Origin: Chryseobacterium tructae
Lineage (GTDB): Bacteria; Bacteroidota; Bacteroidia; Flavobacteriales; Weeksellaceae
NCBI RefSeq assembly: GCF_030409875.1
Contig: NZ_JAUFQR010000003.1
Coordinates: forward strand, 620,001 to 684,000
Reading direction: 5' to 3'
Length of the DNA stretch: 64,000 nucleotides
The number at the start of each line of letters is the position of its first letter. Position 1 is the stretch's first letter. The position numbers and the translations under genes were made by a program. The notes beneath the pieces were generated by a model that was not told the DNA's origin, searched no databases, and saw only the letters and a program-made list of their open reading frames with translations. Of this stretch, positions 51,206-61,226 are shown piece by piece.

Positions 51206-51433
51206 TTATCCACAGATGTATCCGCTGATCAGACCACAGACCAACAGGCAAATAACAAAAGTCTGTATAAATTGTTTTCTGCTGAATTTTCTGCTATCCT
51301 TACTTTCATAGATTAGTTTCACAATAAAAGTAACAATAATAGAAATAAATAAAGCGCCTATAATTATCATACCAACAATCATGATTACCAACCCCGTAAG
51401 GTCGCCAACTTCCAAAAGTGTTAATGATTTCAT
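51206..51433 (-). CDS. Small two-TM membrane protein
   Basis: 75 residues from the ATG at 51433, whose ATGA overlaps the stop of the Lgt-like gene, a sign of translational coupling. The frame is open further upstream but that part overlaps the lgt-like C-terminus. Two hydrophobic segments (about 12-36 and 57-73) flank a basic KDSRKFSRKQF loop. I do not recognise the family. The tight spacing to both neighbours suggests a shared function with the Lgt-like and radical SAM proteins. Confidence 0.65.
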   Translation of the reverse strand: MKSLTLLEVGDLTGLVIMIVGMIIIGALFISIIVTFIVKLIYESKDSRKFSRKQFIQTFVICLLVCGLISGYICG

Positions 51434-52206
51434 CTTGAATATTTTAAAGTGATTCGGGTATTTTTGATAGTATAAATGTAGTAAATAATTACGCAAATAC
51501 ATACAAGTTGGATAGTTCCAAGATTTCCAGCAATTTCAACCCTTGGTTTAATAAAATCTAAAAAGAATCTGAATGTAAAATAACTCAACATAAAGATCTG
51601 AAAGAGAAACCCTGAAGGATAGTCTTTCTGTTTCTGAATATATTTCAAAACAACCCAAAGTCCTATCAAAAACCCTATTTCATACAGGGCAACCGGATGT
51701 CTAAGGTATTGATCACCCAGATGCATCCCAAAAATAGAATCTGTTGGAATTCCATAGGTTTCCTCGTAAATTCCAGTAAGAAAACACCCGATTCTTCCGA
51801 TAATTATAGCTAGCATTAAAGGAAAAACAATCAGATCTCCCGTACTTTCTTTGTGCCCCACTACCTTTTTAGCAAGTTCTACTCCCAATAACCCAAAAGC
51901 CAATCCACCCACAATGGTATTACTTGACCAGAATTTTTGAAAGCTGAAGCCCTCAAACATAGTATGGGGATTTTCCAGATTTCCAATGAGCTTGGATCCT
52001 AATAATGCTCCGGCTGTAGCTCCAATTAAAACAGCTGCAGAAATATTGAATGATAACTTTTCCGGAGATTTTCTTTTAAGATAAAAATAATACCGCATCC
52101 CCAGAAACATTCCAACCGCCTCAAAAAGAGGATGTGCAAGAATCGTTTGGCCGAAAATATGAAAAGTTACAGGAAAATCCATGGTTCCAAAAATAATCCA
52201 TTTCAT
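51430..52206 (-). CDS. Prolipoprotein diacylglyceryl transferase (Lgt) family protein
   Basis: 258 residues with several membrane spans. It resembles Lgt, which moves diacylglyceryl from phosphatidylglycerol to the lipobox cysteine. GRIGCFLTG stands where Lgt has GRIGNFING, and HPVALYE where Lgt has HPSQLYE. The key Arg and the HP-LYE element are kept but the Asn is Cys, so it may be a divergent paralog and not the main Lgt. First gene of the operon with the two-TM and radical SAM genes, divergent from guaC across a 37-bp gap. Confidence 0.78.
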   Translation of the reverse strand: MKWIIFGTMDFPVTFHIFGQTILAHPLFEAVGMFLGMRYYFYLKRKSPEKLSFNISAAVLIGATAGALLGSKLIGNLENPHTMFEGFSFQKFWSSNTIVGGLAFGLLGVELAKKVVGHKESTGDLIVFPLMLAIIIGRIGCFLTGIYEETYGIPTDSIFGMHLGDQYLRHPVALYEIGFLIGLWVVLKYIQKQKDYPSGFLFQIFMLSYFTFRFFLDFIKPRVEIAGNLGTIQLVCICVIIYYIYTIKNTRITLKYSR

Positions 52207-52243
52207 ATTATTTACTACCTTTATTCTGACAAATAATTACAAA

Positions 52244-53281
52244 ATGCGTATAGAATATGACATAAAATTAGGGTTTAAGGATGTAATGTTCCGCCCTAAA
52301 CGTTCTACCTTAAAGTCCCGATCAGAAGTAGATTTGGAAAGGGAGTTTATTTTTAAACATACTAAAAAAAGATGGAAAGGCGTTCCCGTTATCGCTGCTA
52401 ATATGGATACTGTGGGAACTTTTGAAATGGCTGTAGAACTGGCTAAAGATAAGATCATTACAGCCATTCATAAACATTATACTCCTGAAGAATGGAGTGA
52501 GTTTTTGCAAAGCCAGCCCGAAAGTATTCACCAGTATATCGCTTTAAGTACTGGCACAGGAAAGGCAGATGAAGAAAAAATCAGACTGATCCTTGAAAAG
52601 CATCCAAAAATTGAGTTTCTCTGTATAGATGTTGCCAATGGTTATTCAGAGCATTTCGTTGAATTTGTGAAGACGGCAAGGGCTAATTTTCCTGATAAGA
52701 TCATCATTGCCGGAAATGTAGTAACCGGAGAAATGGTAGAAGAACTTCTTTTGGTAGGAGCAGATATTATTAAAGTTGGCATTGGGCCTGGTTCAGTATG
52801 TACCACCCGTGTAAAAACAGGAGTGGGTTACCCTCAATTATCTGCCATTATTGAATGTTCTGATGCTGCGCATGGTTTGGGAGGTCATATCATTGCAGAT
52901 GGAGGCTGTAAAGTTCCCGGAGATGTTGCCAAAGCATTTGGTGGTGGTGCTGATTTCGTAATGCTAGGCGGAATGTTTGCCGGTCACGATGAAAGTGGAG
53001 GCGAAATGATTGAAGAGAATGGTAAAAAATACCGTTCATTTTATGGTATGAGTTCGAAAACAGCGATGGATAAGCATTCCGGAGGAGTCGCTGAGTACCG
53101 TGCCTCAGAAGGAAAAACGGTAAAAGTAGCGTATAAAGGTCCGGTTGCAGACACTGTGAAGGATATTTTAGGAGGAGTACGTTCTACCTGCACTTATGTG
53201 GGAGCATCTAAGCTTAAAGAACTTTCTAAGCGAACCACATTTATTAGGGTTCAGGAACAGGAAAACCAGGTTTTTAACTGA
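52244..53281 (+). CDS. guaC: GMP reductase
   Basis: 345 residues from the ATG at 52244 ([14 protein letters not shown]). The upstream part of the longer open frame overlaps the divergent gene and is hydrophobic nonsense. It converts GMP to IMP with NADPH (purine salvage). TIM-barrel IMPDH/GMPR features: [15 protein letters not shown], the catalytic cysteine in GPGSVCTTR near residue 185, [14 protein letters not shown], and [16 protein letters not shown], which is typical of GMPR. No CBS domains are present, which also argues for GuaC over GuaB. Confidence 0.93.
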   Translation: MRIEYDIKLGFKDVMFRPKRSTLKSRSEVDLEREFIFKHTKKRWKGVPVIAANMDTVGTFEMAVELAKDKIITAIHKHYTPEEWSEFLQSQPESIHQYIALSTGTGKADEEKIRLILEKHPKIEFLCIDVANGYSEHFVEFVKTARANFPDKIIIAGNVVTGEMVEELLLVGADIIKVGIGPGSVCTTRVKTGVGYPQLSAIIECSDAAHGLGGHIIADGGCKVPGDVAKAFGGGADFVMLGGMFAGHDESGGEMIEENGKKYRSFYGMSSKTAMDKHSGGVAEYRASEGKTVKVAYKGPVADTVKDILGGVRSTCTYVGASKLKELSKRTTFIRVQEQENQVFN

Positions 53282-53320
53282 TCTTTTCTGTCACAATTTA
53301 ATTTGCAAAAAAGAAATAAA

Positions 53321-53352
53321 AAAAGAGGCTGCACAAAATGTACAGCCTCTTT
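53321..53352. terminator. Bidirectional terminator between guaC and fabG
   Basis: AAAGAGGCTG pairs with CAGCCTCTTT around a short loop. An A-run precedes it and T-rich sequence follows. It lies between the convergent ends of guaC and fabG. Confidence 0.82.
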
Positions 53353-53358
53353 ATATTT

Positions 53359-54100
53359 TTAAGTTAACATTCCTCCGTCAACGTTTATTGTTTGTCCGGT
53401 AATGTATGATGCCATTTCACTTCCTAAGAAAACACAAGCATTGGCTACATCAGCAGGCTGGCCTCCTTTTTTCATTGGAATTCCTTCTCTCCACTCATTA
53501 ACTATTTTTTCATCTAAAATAGCCGTCATTTCCGTCTCAATGAATCCTGGAGCAATAGCGTTACATCTGATATTTCTGGATCCTAATTCTAAGGCAACAG
53601 ATTTTGTAAATCCAATGACACCAGCTTTAGAAGCGGCATAGTTTGCTTGGCCTGCATGCCCTTGAATTCCTACTACAGAAGTCATATTAATGATAGATCC
53701 TGATCTTGCCTTCATCATCGGTTTAATAACCGCTTTGTAAGGTTGAAAACTGAATCTAAGTTTACTCTGATAACCTGATCCCAATCTTCTTTAGACATTC
53801 TCAATAATAAGTTATCTTTTGTAATCCCTGCATTGTTTACCAAAATATCAATTTGCCCAAACTCAGCCATTACTTCTTCAACCAATTTTTGAGCAGCATC
53901 ATAATCTGACGCGTCAGACTGATATCCTTTAATTTGGGTTACAGAACTTAAAGCTGCTTCTAATTCTTTAGCTTTGTCTACAGAACCGGCATAAGTAAAT
54001 GCTACTTTGCTCCCTGTTGAGCATACATTTCAGCAATACCCTTCCCGATTCCTCTTGTAGCTCCGGTAATTAGTGCTACCTTTCCTTCTAATAATTTCAT
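53359..54100 (-). CDS. fabG: 3-oxoacyl-[acyl-carrier-protein] reductase, two frameshifts
   Basis: The NADPH-dependent ketoreductase of fatty-acid elongation. The start at 54100 gives MKLLEGKVALITGATRGIGKGIA (Rossmann glycine motif). LVNNAGIT, the SVVGIQG serine region and YAASKAG (catalytic Tyr-Lys) follow, ending INVDGGMLT. Two breaks split it: near 54012 (GCAAAGTAG for GCAAAAGTAG) and near 53735 (ACAAAGCGG for ACAAAAGCGG). Correcting both gives 247 residues, the usual FabG length. As FabG is normally essential, the breaks are almost certainly sequencing errors. Confidence 0.9.
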
Positions 54101-54269
54101 ATTTCTTGACGATTATTTTTTATAACTCATTCAGCTAGTGAAAGCTGACTCACTTAGTACAATAATTCTTTTTCAGAATTAAACGGTTTGCAAAGATATT
54201 ATAAATTGTTATTCAACACATTGAAAACATCAAAATACTGAACTTTTTTGTAAAATTTCTATCATTTTA

Positions 54270-55781
54270 TTAAAGTTCAGCCATCTCATTTCTAAATCTG
54301 GTGAAATATATTAAGTCTGTTTTTTTGTTTTTATTCAATTTCAAGACTTCCTTCATCCAGATATATTGATCATAAATAATTTCTGTCAGCGGCTCATTTT
54401 GAAAATTCAAAACACCATATTTACCTTCTTTCTTTACAACAATCTCATTTTCAAAGTTTTCAAAAGCAATAATATCCTCATAGGTAAAAGGAACGACTTC
54501 TTTTCCCTTTGCATCCAGAATACCATATAGATGATCATTGTTCATACAGACAAGTGGTTTTGAATACTCATTTAAAATATTAAAGTATTCCACATTCTGA
54601 GCCTTGATTTGTTTCACCCCTTTAAGCTCAGCGATAGATTTATTATGTACCGAGAAAGAATAATACTGATCTTGTCTTCGGATAATCATATTTTCAGGAT
54701 AAAAACCTACAATCTGGTCACCCTCATTTAGAATATTGTTCAAATCTTTATCTAAGAGCTTTTCTTCACTCCCTTTTTTAAGATAAATAAAATCCTTTCC
54801 GGAAACTGTAAAGTTTTTAATAAAATCATATTCCTGAGGAACAATAATATTTCCCTGCAGATCTACAATTCCTGATTGATCAGACTTATCCTTGTAAACC
54901 CTGAAAAGGTTATTAGATAATGCATATAAATAATTAAAATTATTCGGATAAAGCTTCTGGTCTTTCTTGTAAAAAACGGTTGTTTTATTCTTTTTTCTAA
55001 GATAGATATATTCTTTTTTTCCAAAATATTCCGGAGTAATATCATTGTAAATTTCATCCACAAGTATATTATCTTCAGCATCAATCAATCCATACTTTCC
55101 GGTTGCTTTGTTTTGGGTAATCAAATAAGGATAGGCATTCATATCTACTACATTCTTTGAAAATTTATGCAAGGTTTGTCCATTTTTTCCAATGATCTCG
55201 CATTGATTTTCTTCATTGATAATAAGAGCCCTGTCATTTTCAAAATTGTAGTCGTCTTTAAATTCTCTGCCACTAAGTTGGTTTCCCTTAAAGTCATACA
55301 GAAACCATTTTTTATCTTTTGAAACAAAGAAGCTATCTTTTCCTGCAAATCGGATCTTGTCTGAATCTGGAATAATAAGTTTTCCGTTATAATCATAAAC
55401 AACTTCTTTTCCTTGCCTAGAAGCGATAATACGTTCTTTACTCCACCAAGGTGTATTGAAGTCCTGATCTTCAAGTGGAATCAATTCATTCCCTTTTTCG
55501 TCAATAATTGCTGATTTTCTTCTGTTTCCTTCTTCAGAATAAAGAATAAACCTATTTTTAAAAATGTGGGAAATTCCGCCTCTGTAGGGAGATTCAAAAG
55601 TAATATTTCCTTTAGCATCTACAATTCCCTGCATTTTGGAAACAGGATCATACGCAATCCCGAAACCTTCAGAATACGAATTTACCTCCTTCCCTGTTTT
55701 TTTGGAAAGGAGAACCTTAGTGTATTGGTTCGTTTGCGCCATACAAACTGTAGAACACAATACAAAAATTAGTTTTTTCAA
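54270..55781 (-). CDS. Exported WG-repeat protein
   Basis: 503 residues with a signal peptide (MKKLIFVLCSTVCMAQ). WG-like repeats of the pattern KYGLIDxxxNxLVxxxYxDI run through the chain, for example around SGIVDLQGNIIVPQEYD, LYGILDAKGKEVVPFTYED and KYGVLNFQNEPLTEIIYD. Proteins of this kind are common in Bacteroidota and of unknown role; the repeats suggest a propeller-like fold outside the cytoplasm. It starts 7 bp after the rsmI stop, so it is probably co-transcribed with rsmI. Confidence 0.75.
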   Translation of the reverse strand: MKKLIFVLCSTVCMAQTNQYTKVLLSKKTGKEVNSYSEGFGIAYDPVSKMQGIVDAKGNITFESPYRGGISHIFKNRFILYSEEGNRRKSAIIDEKGNELIPLEDQDFNTPWWSKERIIASRQGKEVVYDYNGKLIIPDSDKIRFAGKDSFFVSKDKKWFLYDFKGNQLSGREFKDDYNFENDRALIINEENQCEIIGKNGQTLHKFSKNVVDMNAYPYLITQNKATGKYGLIDAEDNILVDEIYNDITPEYFGKKEYIYLRKKNKTTVFYKKDQKLYPNNFNYLYALSNNLFRVYKDKSDQSGIVDLQGNIIVPQEYDFIKNFTVSGKDFIYLKKGSEEKLLDKDLNNILNEGDQIVGFYPENMIIRRQDQYYSFSVHNKSIAELKGVKQIKAQNVEYFNILNEYSKPLVCMNNDHLYGILDAKGKEVVPFTYEDIIAFENFENEIVVKKEGKYGVLNFQNEPLTEIIYDQYIWMKEVLKLNKNKKTDLIYFTRFRNEMAEL

Positions 55782-55788
55782 TTAAAAA

Positions 55789-56463
55789 TTAAATAGAATT
55801 ATTGACAATAAGAACAATCTCTCCTTTTAAAGTTTTACTCTTGGAAAATTCAATTAATTCATTGATTGTTCCGCGCTTAGTTTCTTCAAATTTCTTTGAA
55901 ATTTCACGGCTTAAACTTGCCTTGGTATGCTCCCCGAAGAATTCCTTAATCTGTTCTAAAGTAGTATTGATCTTGTGTGGACTTTCGTACAATACTATTG
56001 TTTTCTTTTCTTCAGCAAGTTGTTTTAGCTTGGTTTGTCTTCCCTTCTTTTGTGGTAAAAACCCTGCAAATAAAAATTCGTTATTCGGAAGCCCAGAAAC
56101 CACCAAAGCCGGAATCAAAGCTGTTGCTCCGGGCAGGCATATCATTTCGATATCGTTATCCGCTCCTGCTTTTGCCAATAAATATCCGGGATCTGAAATT
56201 CCGGGAGTTCCCGCATCGGTAATGATGGCGATATTCTGACCGTTTTTAAGGTCTGCAATTACTTTCTCTGTTGCCTGATGTTCATTGTGTAAATGATAAG
56301 ATTTTAAAGGCTTAGAGATTTCAAAATGTTTTAAAAGTATTCCGGAAGTTCTGGTATCTTCACATAAAATATAATCTACATCTTTAAGGACATTTACTGC
56401 CCTGAAAGTCATATCTTCCAGGTTCCCAACGGGTGTGGGAACAAAATATAGGATTCCGCTCAA
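55789..56463 (-). CDS. rsmI: 16S rRNA (cytidine(1402)-2'-O)-methyltransferase
   Basis: 224 residues, shorter than E. coli RsmI (about 286) but plausible for this phylum. It has the tetrapyrrole-methylase fold. Diagnostic stretches are LYFVPTPVGNLEDMT, CEDTRTSGILLKHF, ITDAGTPGISDPGY (SAM binding), PGATALIPALVVSGLP and YESPHKI. It methylates C1402 of 16S rRNA at the decoding site. It starts 2 bp from the end of the upstream acidic repeat gene and ends 7 bp from the WG-repeat gene, so the three form an operon. Confidence 0.93.
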   Translation of the reverse strand: MSGILYFVPTPVGNLEDMTFRAVNVLKDVDYILCEDTRTSGILLKHFEISKPLKSYHLHNEHQATEKVIADLKNGQNIAIITDAGTPGISDPGYLLAKAGADNDIEMICLPGATALIPALVVSGLPNNEFLFAGFLPQKKGRQTKLKQLAEEKKTIVLYESPHKINTTLEQIKEFFGEHTKASLSREISKKFEETKRGTINELIEFSKSKTLKGEIVLIVNNSI

Positions 56464-56465
56464 AA

Positions 56466-57955
56466 TTATAAGAATTTATTTTCCACCAATATCCAAAGTC
56501 GCTGGGCATATTCATCTACCTTATTCCATTTTCTTTCGTAGTAAAGGTCGCTTAGGTATTCCTTAGCTTGCTCTAGTGTTCTGAAATGGTTTAACTGTGC
56601 AACTGTATCATTCAAATCTGCCTGGCTTCCTTCAAATAACATTTTTGAAAAAGCGATTCTATCATTCAAATCTAATCTCAACTCTGGTTTAGGCTTTTCA
56701 GCTTCCATAAAGTTCGTAGGAATATTAGATTTCAGAATGCTTCCGGCATCTTCTTTTACAGGCTCAGAATGATTTTCTTTTGGAAATTCTCTTTCCAGAG
56801 GATCATCATCAAATAGGGACTGAACAGCTTTCAATCCTTTGATATTGGATAATTTTATTTTTTTCTCCTGATGATATTCGTCTAAATTTTCAAAACTTTC
56901 ATCAGAAGGATGTCTTTCTGTTTCTTCGGGAAGAGGTTTATCTATTTCAACAATTTTTCTTCTGTCATATACTTCAGCCAGAATCCTCTCCGTCTCTTCT
57001 TTTTCGTCTGAATGATCATTTTTGATGTCATTCACAATATTTTCAACATTGGAAGTTTCAGAAGCCAGTTCTCCTTGTTCTAGAGAGACCGTAGAAGCTA
57101 CAAACTGCTCTTCATTCTCTTCAATCAGGATCTCATCATCAAGCATTTCTGTATCGAAAATACTTGGTATTGTTTCCCTGATATTACTCTCTTGAGTATC
57201 GATTACTTCAGCAAAATCTACTTCTTTTCTATCTTCAATTTCGTCTTCAGTATCTATTTCATTCAGTTGGTTATTGAAAATAGCTTCCTCCTCAGTCACT
57301 TCATTATCAAACATATCTTCATTGATATCTTCATCAGAATCAGGATGAGCATCTGCAAGAATCTTCTCTTCATCTACGAAGCTAAGAGCAGCTTCATGAG
57401 CAATAGAATGTTCGTTTCATCAATTTCATTTAATTGATTATTGAAAATCGCTTCTTCTTCCGTCACCTCTTCAGAAACAACAGGAGTCTGAAGGTTTTCT
57501 AAAGGTCTTTCTTCATTATTTTCTGCCACAAAACTGATGATATTTTCATGAAATTCATTTTCCACAATCTCATTAACCTGATTGTTAAAAATTTCTTCTT
57601 CTTCATCAATTCCACTGATAAAATGATCATTTTCATGCTCATCAATCTCGTTCAGCTCATTATTAAAAATAGCTTCTTCTTCTGTTACCTCATTTCCGGA
57701 ATCATGATGATGGTGATCTGCTTCACCAGAAACAAAAGAAATAGGAAGACCTTCTGAATGTAGAACAGGTTCTTCATCAATGAAATATTCGATATTTTTT
57801 TCCAGTAATTTCAAAAAAGAAATCCTGTTAGCAAGCTCATCTACAAGATCTTGCTTGGAAAGTAATTCGTCTATGTTATTTATTTTGTCAAGATTATCGA
57901 TGATATTCTTAGCCTCAAATAAAATCTTTTCCTTTAAATCTTGGATATTTTGCAT
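56466..57955 (-). CDS. Acidic repeat protein of unknown function, one frameshift
   Basis: About 496 residues after correcting GATGAAACG to GATGAAAACG near 57415. It starts MQNIQDLKEKILFEAK. A highly acidic middle carries four copies of a ~17-residue repeat, EVTEEEAIFNNxLNEID, one degenerate (near 57680, 57590, 57445, 57280). The folded-looking C-terminus (from about DRIAFSKMLFEGSQADL to RLWILVENKFL) is helical and is the most conserved-looking part. No signal peptide or TM is seen, so it is probably cytoplasmic. I do not recognise a characterised family. It leads the rsmI operon and is divergent from tdk. Confidence 0.75.
57250..57720 (-). repeat. Four in-gene repeats encoding the EVTEEEAIFNN motif
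   Basis: Copies near 57280, 57445, 57590 (degenerate, DEEEEIFNNQVNEI) and 57680. Spacings are irregular (about 90-165 bp), so this is a dispersed peptide motif and not a strict tandem repeat. Confidence 0.75.
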
Positions 57956-57979
57956 GATAAGATTCTTATTAAAATTGCT

Positions 57980-57987
57980 TACTTTTG
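57980..57987 (+). promoter_or_regulatory. Candidate -7 promoter element for tdk
   Basis: TACTTTTG matches the Bacteroidetes TAnnTTTG consensus and lies 29 bp before the tdk ATG. The nearest upstream TTG is 27 bp away, longer than the usual 17-23, so support is weak. Confidence 0.35.
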
Positions 57988-58016
57988 ATGTTGAAAATAT
58001 ACGGCTAATTTAACAA

Positions 58017-58604
58017 ATGTTTTTAGAAAATACAATTAATCATTCCAAACAAAGTGGTTGGATGGAAGTGATTTGTGGCTCTATGTTTTCGGGTAAAACC
58101 GAGGAGTTGATCCGAAGATTACGTAGAGCAGAAATGGCAGGACAGAATGTGGAAATTTTTAAACCGAAACTGGACATCCGGTATTCTGAAGAGGACGTTG
58201 TTTCTCATAATCAGAATAAAATCCGCAGTACCGCAGTAGATAATCCGAATGAGATTCTTCTATTGGCATCCAATTGTGATGTAGTAGGAATAGATGAAGC
58301 CCAGTTTTTTGATGAAAGCATTGTTGAGATATCGAATCAACTGGCCAACAGCGGTATTAGAGTCGTTATTGCAGGATTAGACATGGATTTCCTGGGACGT
58401 CCATTCGGGCCGATGCCCAATTTGATGGCGACTGCAGAATATGTCACAAAAGTGCATGCTATTTGCAAGAGAACAGGTAATCTTGCCAACTATTCTATGA
58501 GAACTTCTCAAGGGGACAATCTGGTAGAATTGGGAGAAACTGAAAGCTATGAAGCCGTAAGCCGTCGTGTTTTTATTGATGAAGTGCTTTCTAAAAGGAA
58601 GTAA
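58017..58604 (+). CDS. tdk: Thymidine kinase
   Basis: 195 residues. It phosphorylates thymidine to dTMP with ATP. It has the type II P-loop GSMFSGKTEEL (21-31), DEAQFFD near residue 100, AGLDMDFLGRPFG (lasso/base region) and VHAICKRTGNLANYS. The Zn-ribbon is reduced, with CKRTG in place of CxxC. The start at 58017 gives a short extension before the core; Met16 would be an alternative. Confidence 0.93.
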   Translation: MFLENTINHSKQSGWMEVICGSMFSGKTEELIRRLRRAEMAGQNVEIFKPKLDIRYSEEDVVSHNQNKIRSTAVDNPNEILLLASNCDVVGIDEAQFFDESIVEISNQLANSGIRVVIAGLDMDFLGRPFGPMPNLMATAEYVTKVHAICKRTGNLANYSMRTSQGDNLVELGETESYEAVSRRVFIDEVLSKRK

Positions 58605-58779
58605 TAAAGATAAAGGCTCGAAACCATAAAATATATTCAATTAATATAAATGAAAAACGAAAAAGCAATATTGTAAAATTTCAAAAGGAGATCTGCTTAC
58701 CCAACATTGAGCTCTTCTAACCTCTTTGCAATTTTACCTTTTTGCAATTTCACATTAAAATAAAGCAGAAAGGGTACCA

Positions 58780-61224
58780 ATGAACTATACAGTACAACAA
58801 ATTGCAGAGATCACCAATGCACAGGTTATTGGAGACAAAAATTTAGTGGTTAAAAATATAGCGTATGACAGCAGGATTATCTATTCTATTAGGAATACGG
58901 CATTTATTGCTATTAACACCCATAAAAATTCTGGTGAAAAGTTCATTGAAGCCGCTATAGACAGAGGTATCAATATTATTATTTCTGAACATCAGTATCC
59001 ACAGTTTGAAAATATAACTTGGATCATCGTTAAGAATTCCGTGGATTTTCTACAACGATTAGCGAAGTATCATTTCGAAAATTCTCATTTACGATCCATT
59101 GGTATCACGGGAAGTAATGGAAAAACCATTGTAAAGGAATGGTTATACCAATGTTTATGGAACGAATTCCCTACTGTAAAAAGCCCTAAGAGCTTTAATT
59201 CTCAAATTGGACTCCCCCTTTCTCTTCTTCAAATTAATGATTCTCATCAGTTGGGAATTTTTGAAGTAGGAATTTCTCATCCGGAGGAAATGGAAAAACT
59301 TGAACATATTTTCCATCCCCAGATCGGATTGCTAACTCATATTGGAAATGCTCATGCTGCCAACTTTTCTTCTGAAGAAGAATTGATTGATGAAAAGATC
59401 AAACTTTTTAAAGATTCTGAAATCATCATTTATAATGGCGACCATTCTCTGGTAGATCAAAAAATAAAAAAATTATATTCAGATAAAAAATTAATCTCTT
59501 ACGGATTAAAAAAAGAAAATCAGGTTTTCATCAAAAAAAATAATAAAGATGAAAACATCATTGTTGACTATTTTGGAGAAGAAATCAGTTTTCCGGCTCA
59601 TCAGAGAGACGAATCAACATTAACCAATGCTATAGCACTGATCTCCGTCCTTAAGGTATTACAGATCGAAAATCAAAAGATCGTCGAAAAAATCAACCTT
59701 TTAAAGGCCGTCGAAATGAGGCTTGAAGCCATTGAAGGAATTAAGGGTAATATTGTTATCAATGATTCTTTCAATTTGGATCTTGATTCTTTGAAAACGG
59801 CTCTTCAATTTTTAAAGGAATACAACAAACCAAAAAAATCGTTGGTCTTAACTGACATTGTAGGAGTGAATGCCAATTCTCAGGAATTGTATGAAGAAGT
59901 TTCCGAATTGGTTAATGAACAAAATTTTGATTCAGTTTTTTTAATTGGTGATGAAATTTCAAAGTTTAGTGAATTATTTAAATCTAAAACATTTACTTTC
60001 ATTGATACTAAAGAACTGATAGAAAGTAAGCATCTTTCTGAAATCGAAAATCAGATTATTCTTCTCAAAGGAGCCAGAAAATTTGAAATTGAAAAACTAA
60101 AAGATATTCTGGAACTCAGAAAACATGATACCGTTTTAGAAATTAATCTGAATGCGATTCTACACAATATTAATTACCATAAATCTCTTCTGAAGCCAAC
60201 CACAAAAATGATGGCCATGGTAAAAGCGAATGCATATGGTTTGGGAAGTTATGAAATATCTGAATTTTTACAGCATCATCATATCGATTATCTGGGAGTA
60301 GCATTTGCTGATGAAGGGGTTGAACTTCGTAAAAAAGGAATCACTACTCCTATTATAGTAATGAACCCTGAACAACACAGTTATCAAACCATCATAGAAT
60401 ATAACCTGGAACCTGAGATCTATAGTTTCAGGGTTTTGGAACTTTTCTATGAAGCTGTTCAAAAATCCGGATATGATAAAAAGTATCCTATTCATATCAA
60501 ACTTGAAACCGGAATGCACCGTCTTGGATTTAAAGATTTTGAATTGGATCAGCTGAGTGAAACTTTAAGTGAAAAGAATCTCAAAGTTCAGAGTATGTTC
60601 AGTCATTTATCTTCTTCAGATATGCCTGAGGAAAGAGAATTTACAATGAATCAATTCAAGGTATTTGATAAAAACTCCAGCTATCTGATCGAAAAACTAG
60701 GCTATGCCCCTCTACGACATATTTTAAATTCTTCAGGAATCACAAGCTATATGGATCATCAATATGATATGGTAAGAATTGGTATCGGAATGCTTGGAGA
60801 ATCTCCTGATTCTGAAATTCAGAAACAATTACAGTCTGTGGTAAGTTTTAAAACCGTAATTTCACAAATATCAATGGTTGAAAACGGTGAATCTGTTGGG
60901 TACAGCAGAAGGTTTAAAGCTGACCACCTTACAAAGATCGCTACCATCCCTGTTGGATATGCTGATGGTATTCCAAGACTGATCGGAAATCAGGTTGGAA
61001 GCCTTGGGGTAAACAAAACATTAGCTCCAATTGTTGGAAATATCTGTATGGATATGATGATGATTAACGTGGAAAATGTTCCCAACGTAAAGGAAGGCGA
61101 TATGGTAACCGTCTTTAATGCCAAACCAAGTTTAAAAGAATTCGCAGGATACTGCAAAACGATAACCTATGAAGTATTAACATCCATTTCCCCTCGGGTG
61201 AAACGGATCTACATAAAAGATTAA
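58780..61224 (+). CDS. murF-alr: Bifunctional MurF / alanine racemase
   Basis: 814 residues. The N-terminal half (1 to about 450) is a UDP-MurNAc-tripeptide:D-Ala-D-Ala ligase with ITGSNGKT near residue 108. The Mur-type centre is divergent, with NDSFNLDLDS where free-standing MurF has DAYNANP. The C-terminal half (455-814) is an alanine racemase with the PLP lysine in MVKANAYGLG near 480, MHRLGF and the catalytic tyrosine in VGYSRRF near 707. The fusion couples D-Ala supply to its use in peptidoglycan precursors and is characteristic of Bacteroidota. It is followed after 2 bp by the patatin gene. Confidence 0.93.
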   Translation: MNYTVQQIAEITNAQVIGDKNLVVKNIAYDSRIIYSIRNTAFIAINTHKNSGEKFIEAAIDRGINIIISEHQYPQFENITWIIVKNSVDFLQRLAKYHFENSHLRSIGITGSNGKTIVKEWLYQCLWNEFPTVKSPKSFNSQIGLPLSLLQINDSHQLGIFEVGISHPEEMEKLEHIFHPQIGLLTHIGNAHAANFSSEEELIDEKIKLFKDSEIIIYNGDHSLVDQKIKKLYSDKKLISYGLKKENQVFIKKNNKDENIIVDYFGEEISFPAHQRDESTLTNAIALISVLKVLQIENQKIVEKINLLKAVEMRLEAIEGIKGNIVINDSFNLDLDSLKTALQFLKEYNKPKKSLVLTDIVGVNANSQELYEEVSELVNEQNFDSVFLIGDEISKFSELFKSKTFTFIDTKELIESKHLSEIENQIILLKGARKFEIEKLKDILELRKHDTVLEINLNAILHNINYHKSLLKPTTKMMAMVKANAYGLGSYEISEFLQHHHIDYLGVAFADEGVELRKKGITTPIIVMNPEQHSYQTIIEYNLEPEIYSFRVLELFYEAVQKSGYDKKYPIHIKLETGMHRLGFKDFELDQLSETLSEKNLKVQSMFSHLSSSDMPEEREFTMNQFKVFDKNSSYLIEKLGYAPLRHILNSSGITSYMDHQYDMVRIGIGMLGESPDSEIQKQLQSVVSFKTVISQISMVENGESVGYSRRFKADHLTKIATIPVGYADGIPRLIGNQVGSLGVNKTLAPIVGNICMDMMMINVENVPNVKEGDMVTVFNAKPSLKEFAGYCKTITYEVLTSISPRVKRIYIKD

Positions 61225-61226
61225 CT

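Noticed and set aside
54128..54160. Short inverted repeat (TCAGCT / AGCTGA) upstream of fabG
   Set aside because: The stem is only 6 bp without a T-run, and it lies in a leader region. It is not a credible terminator.
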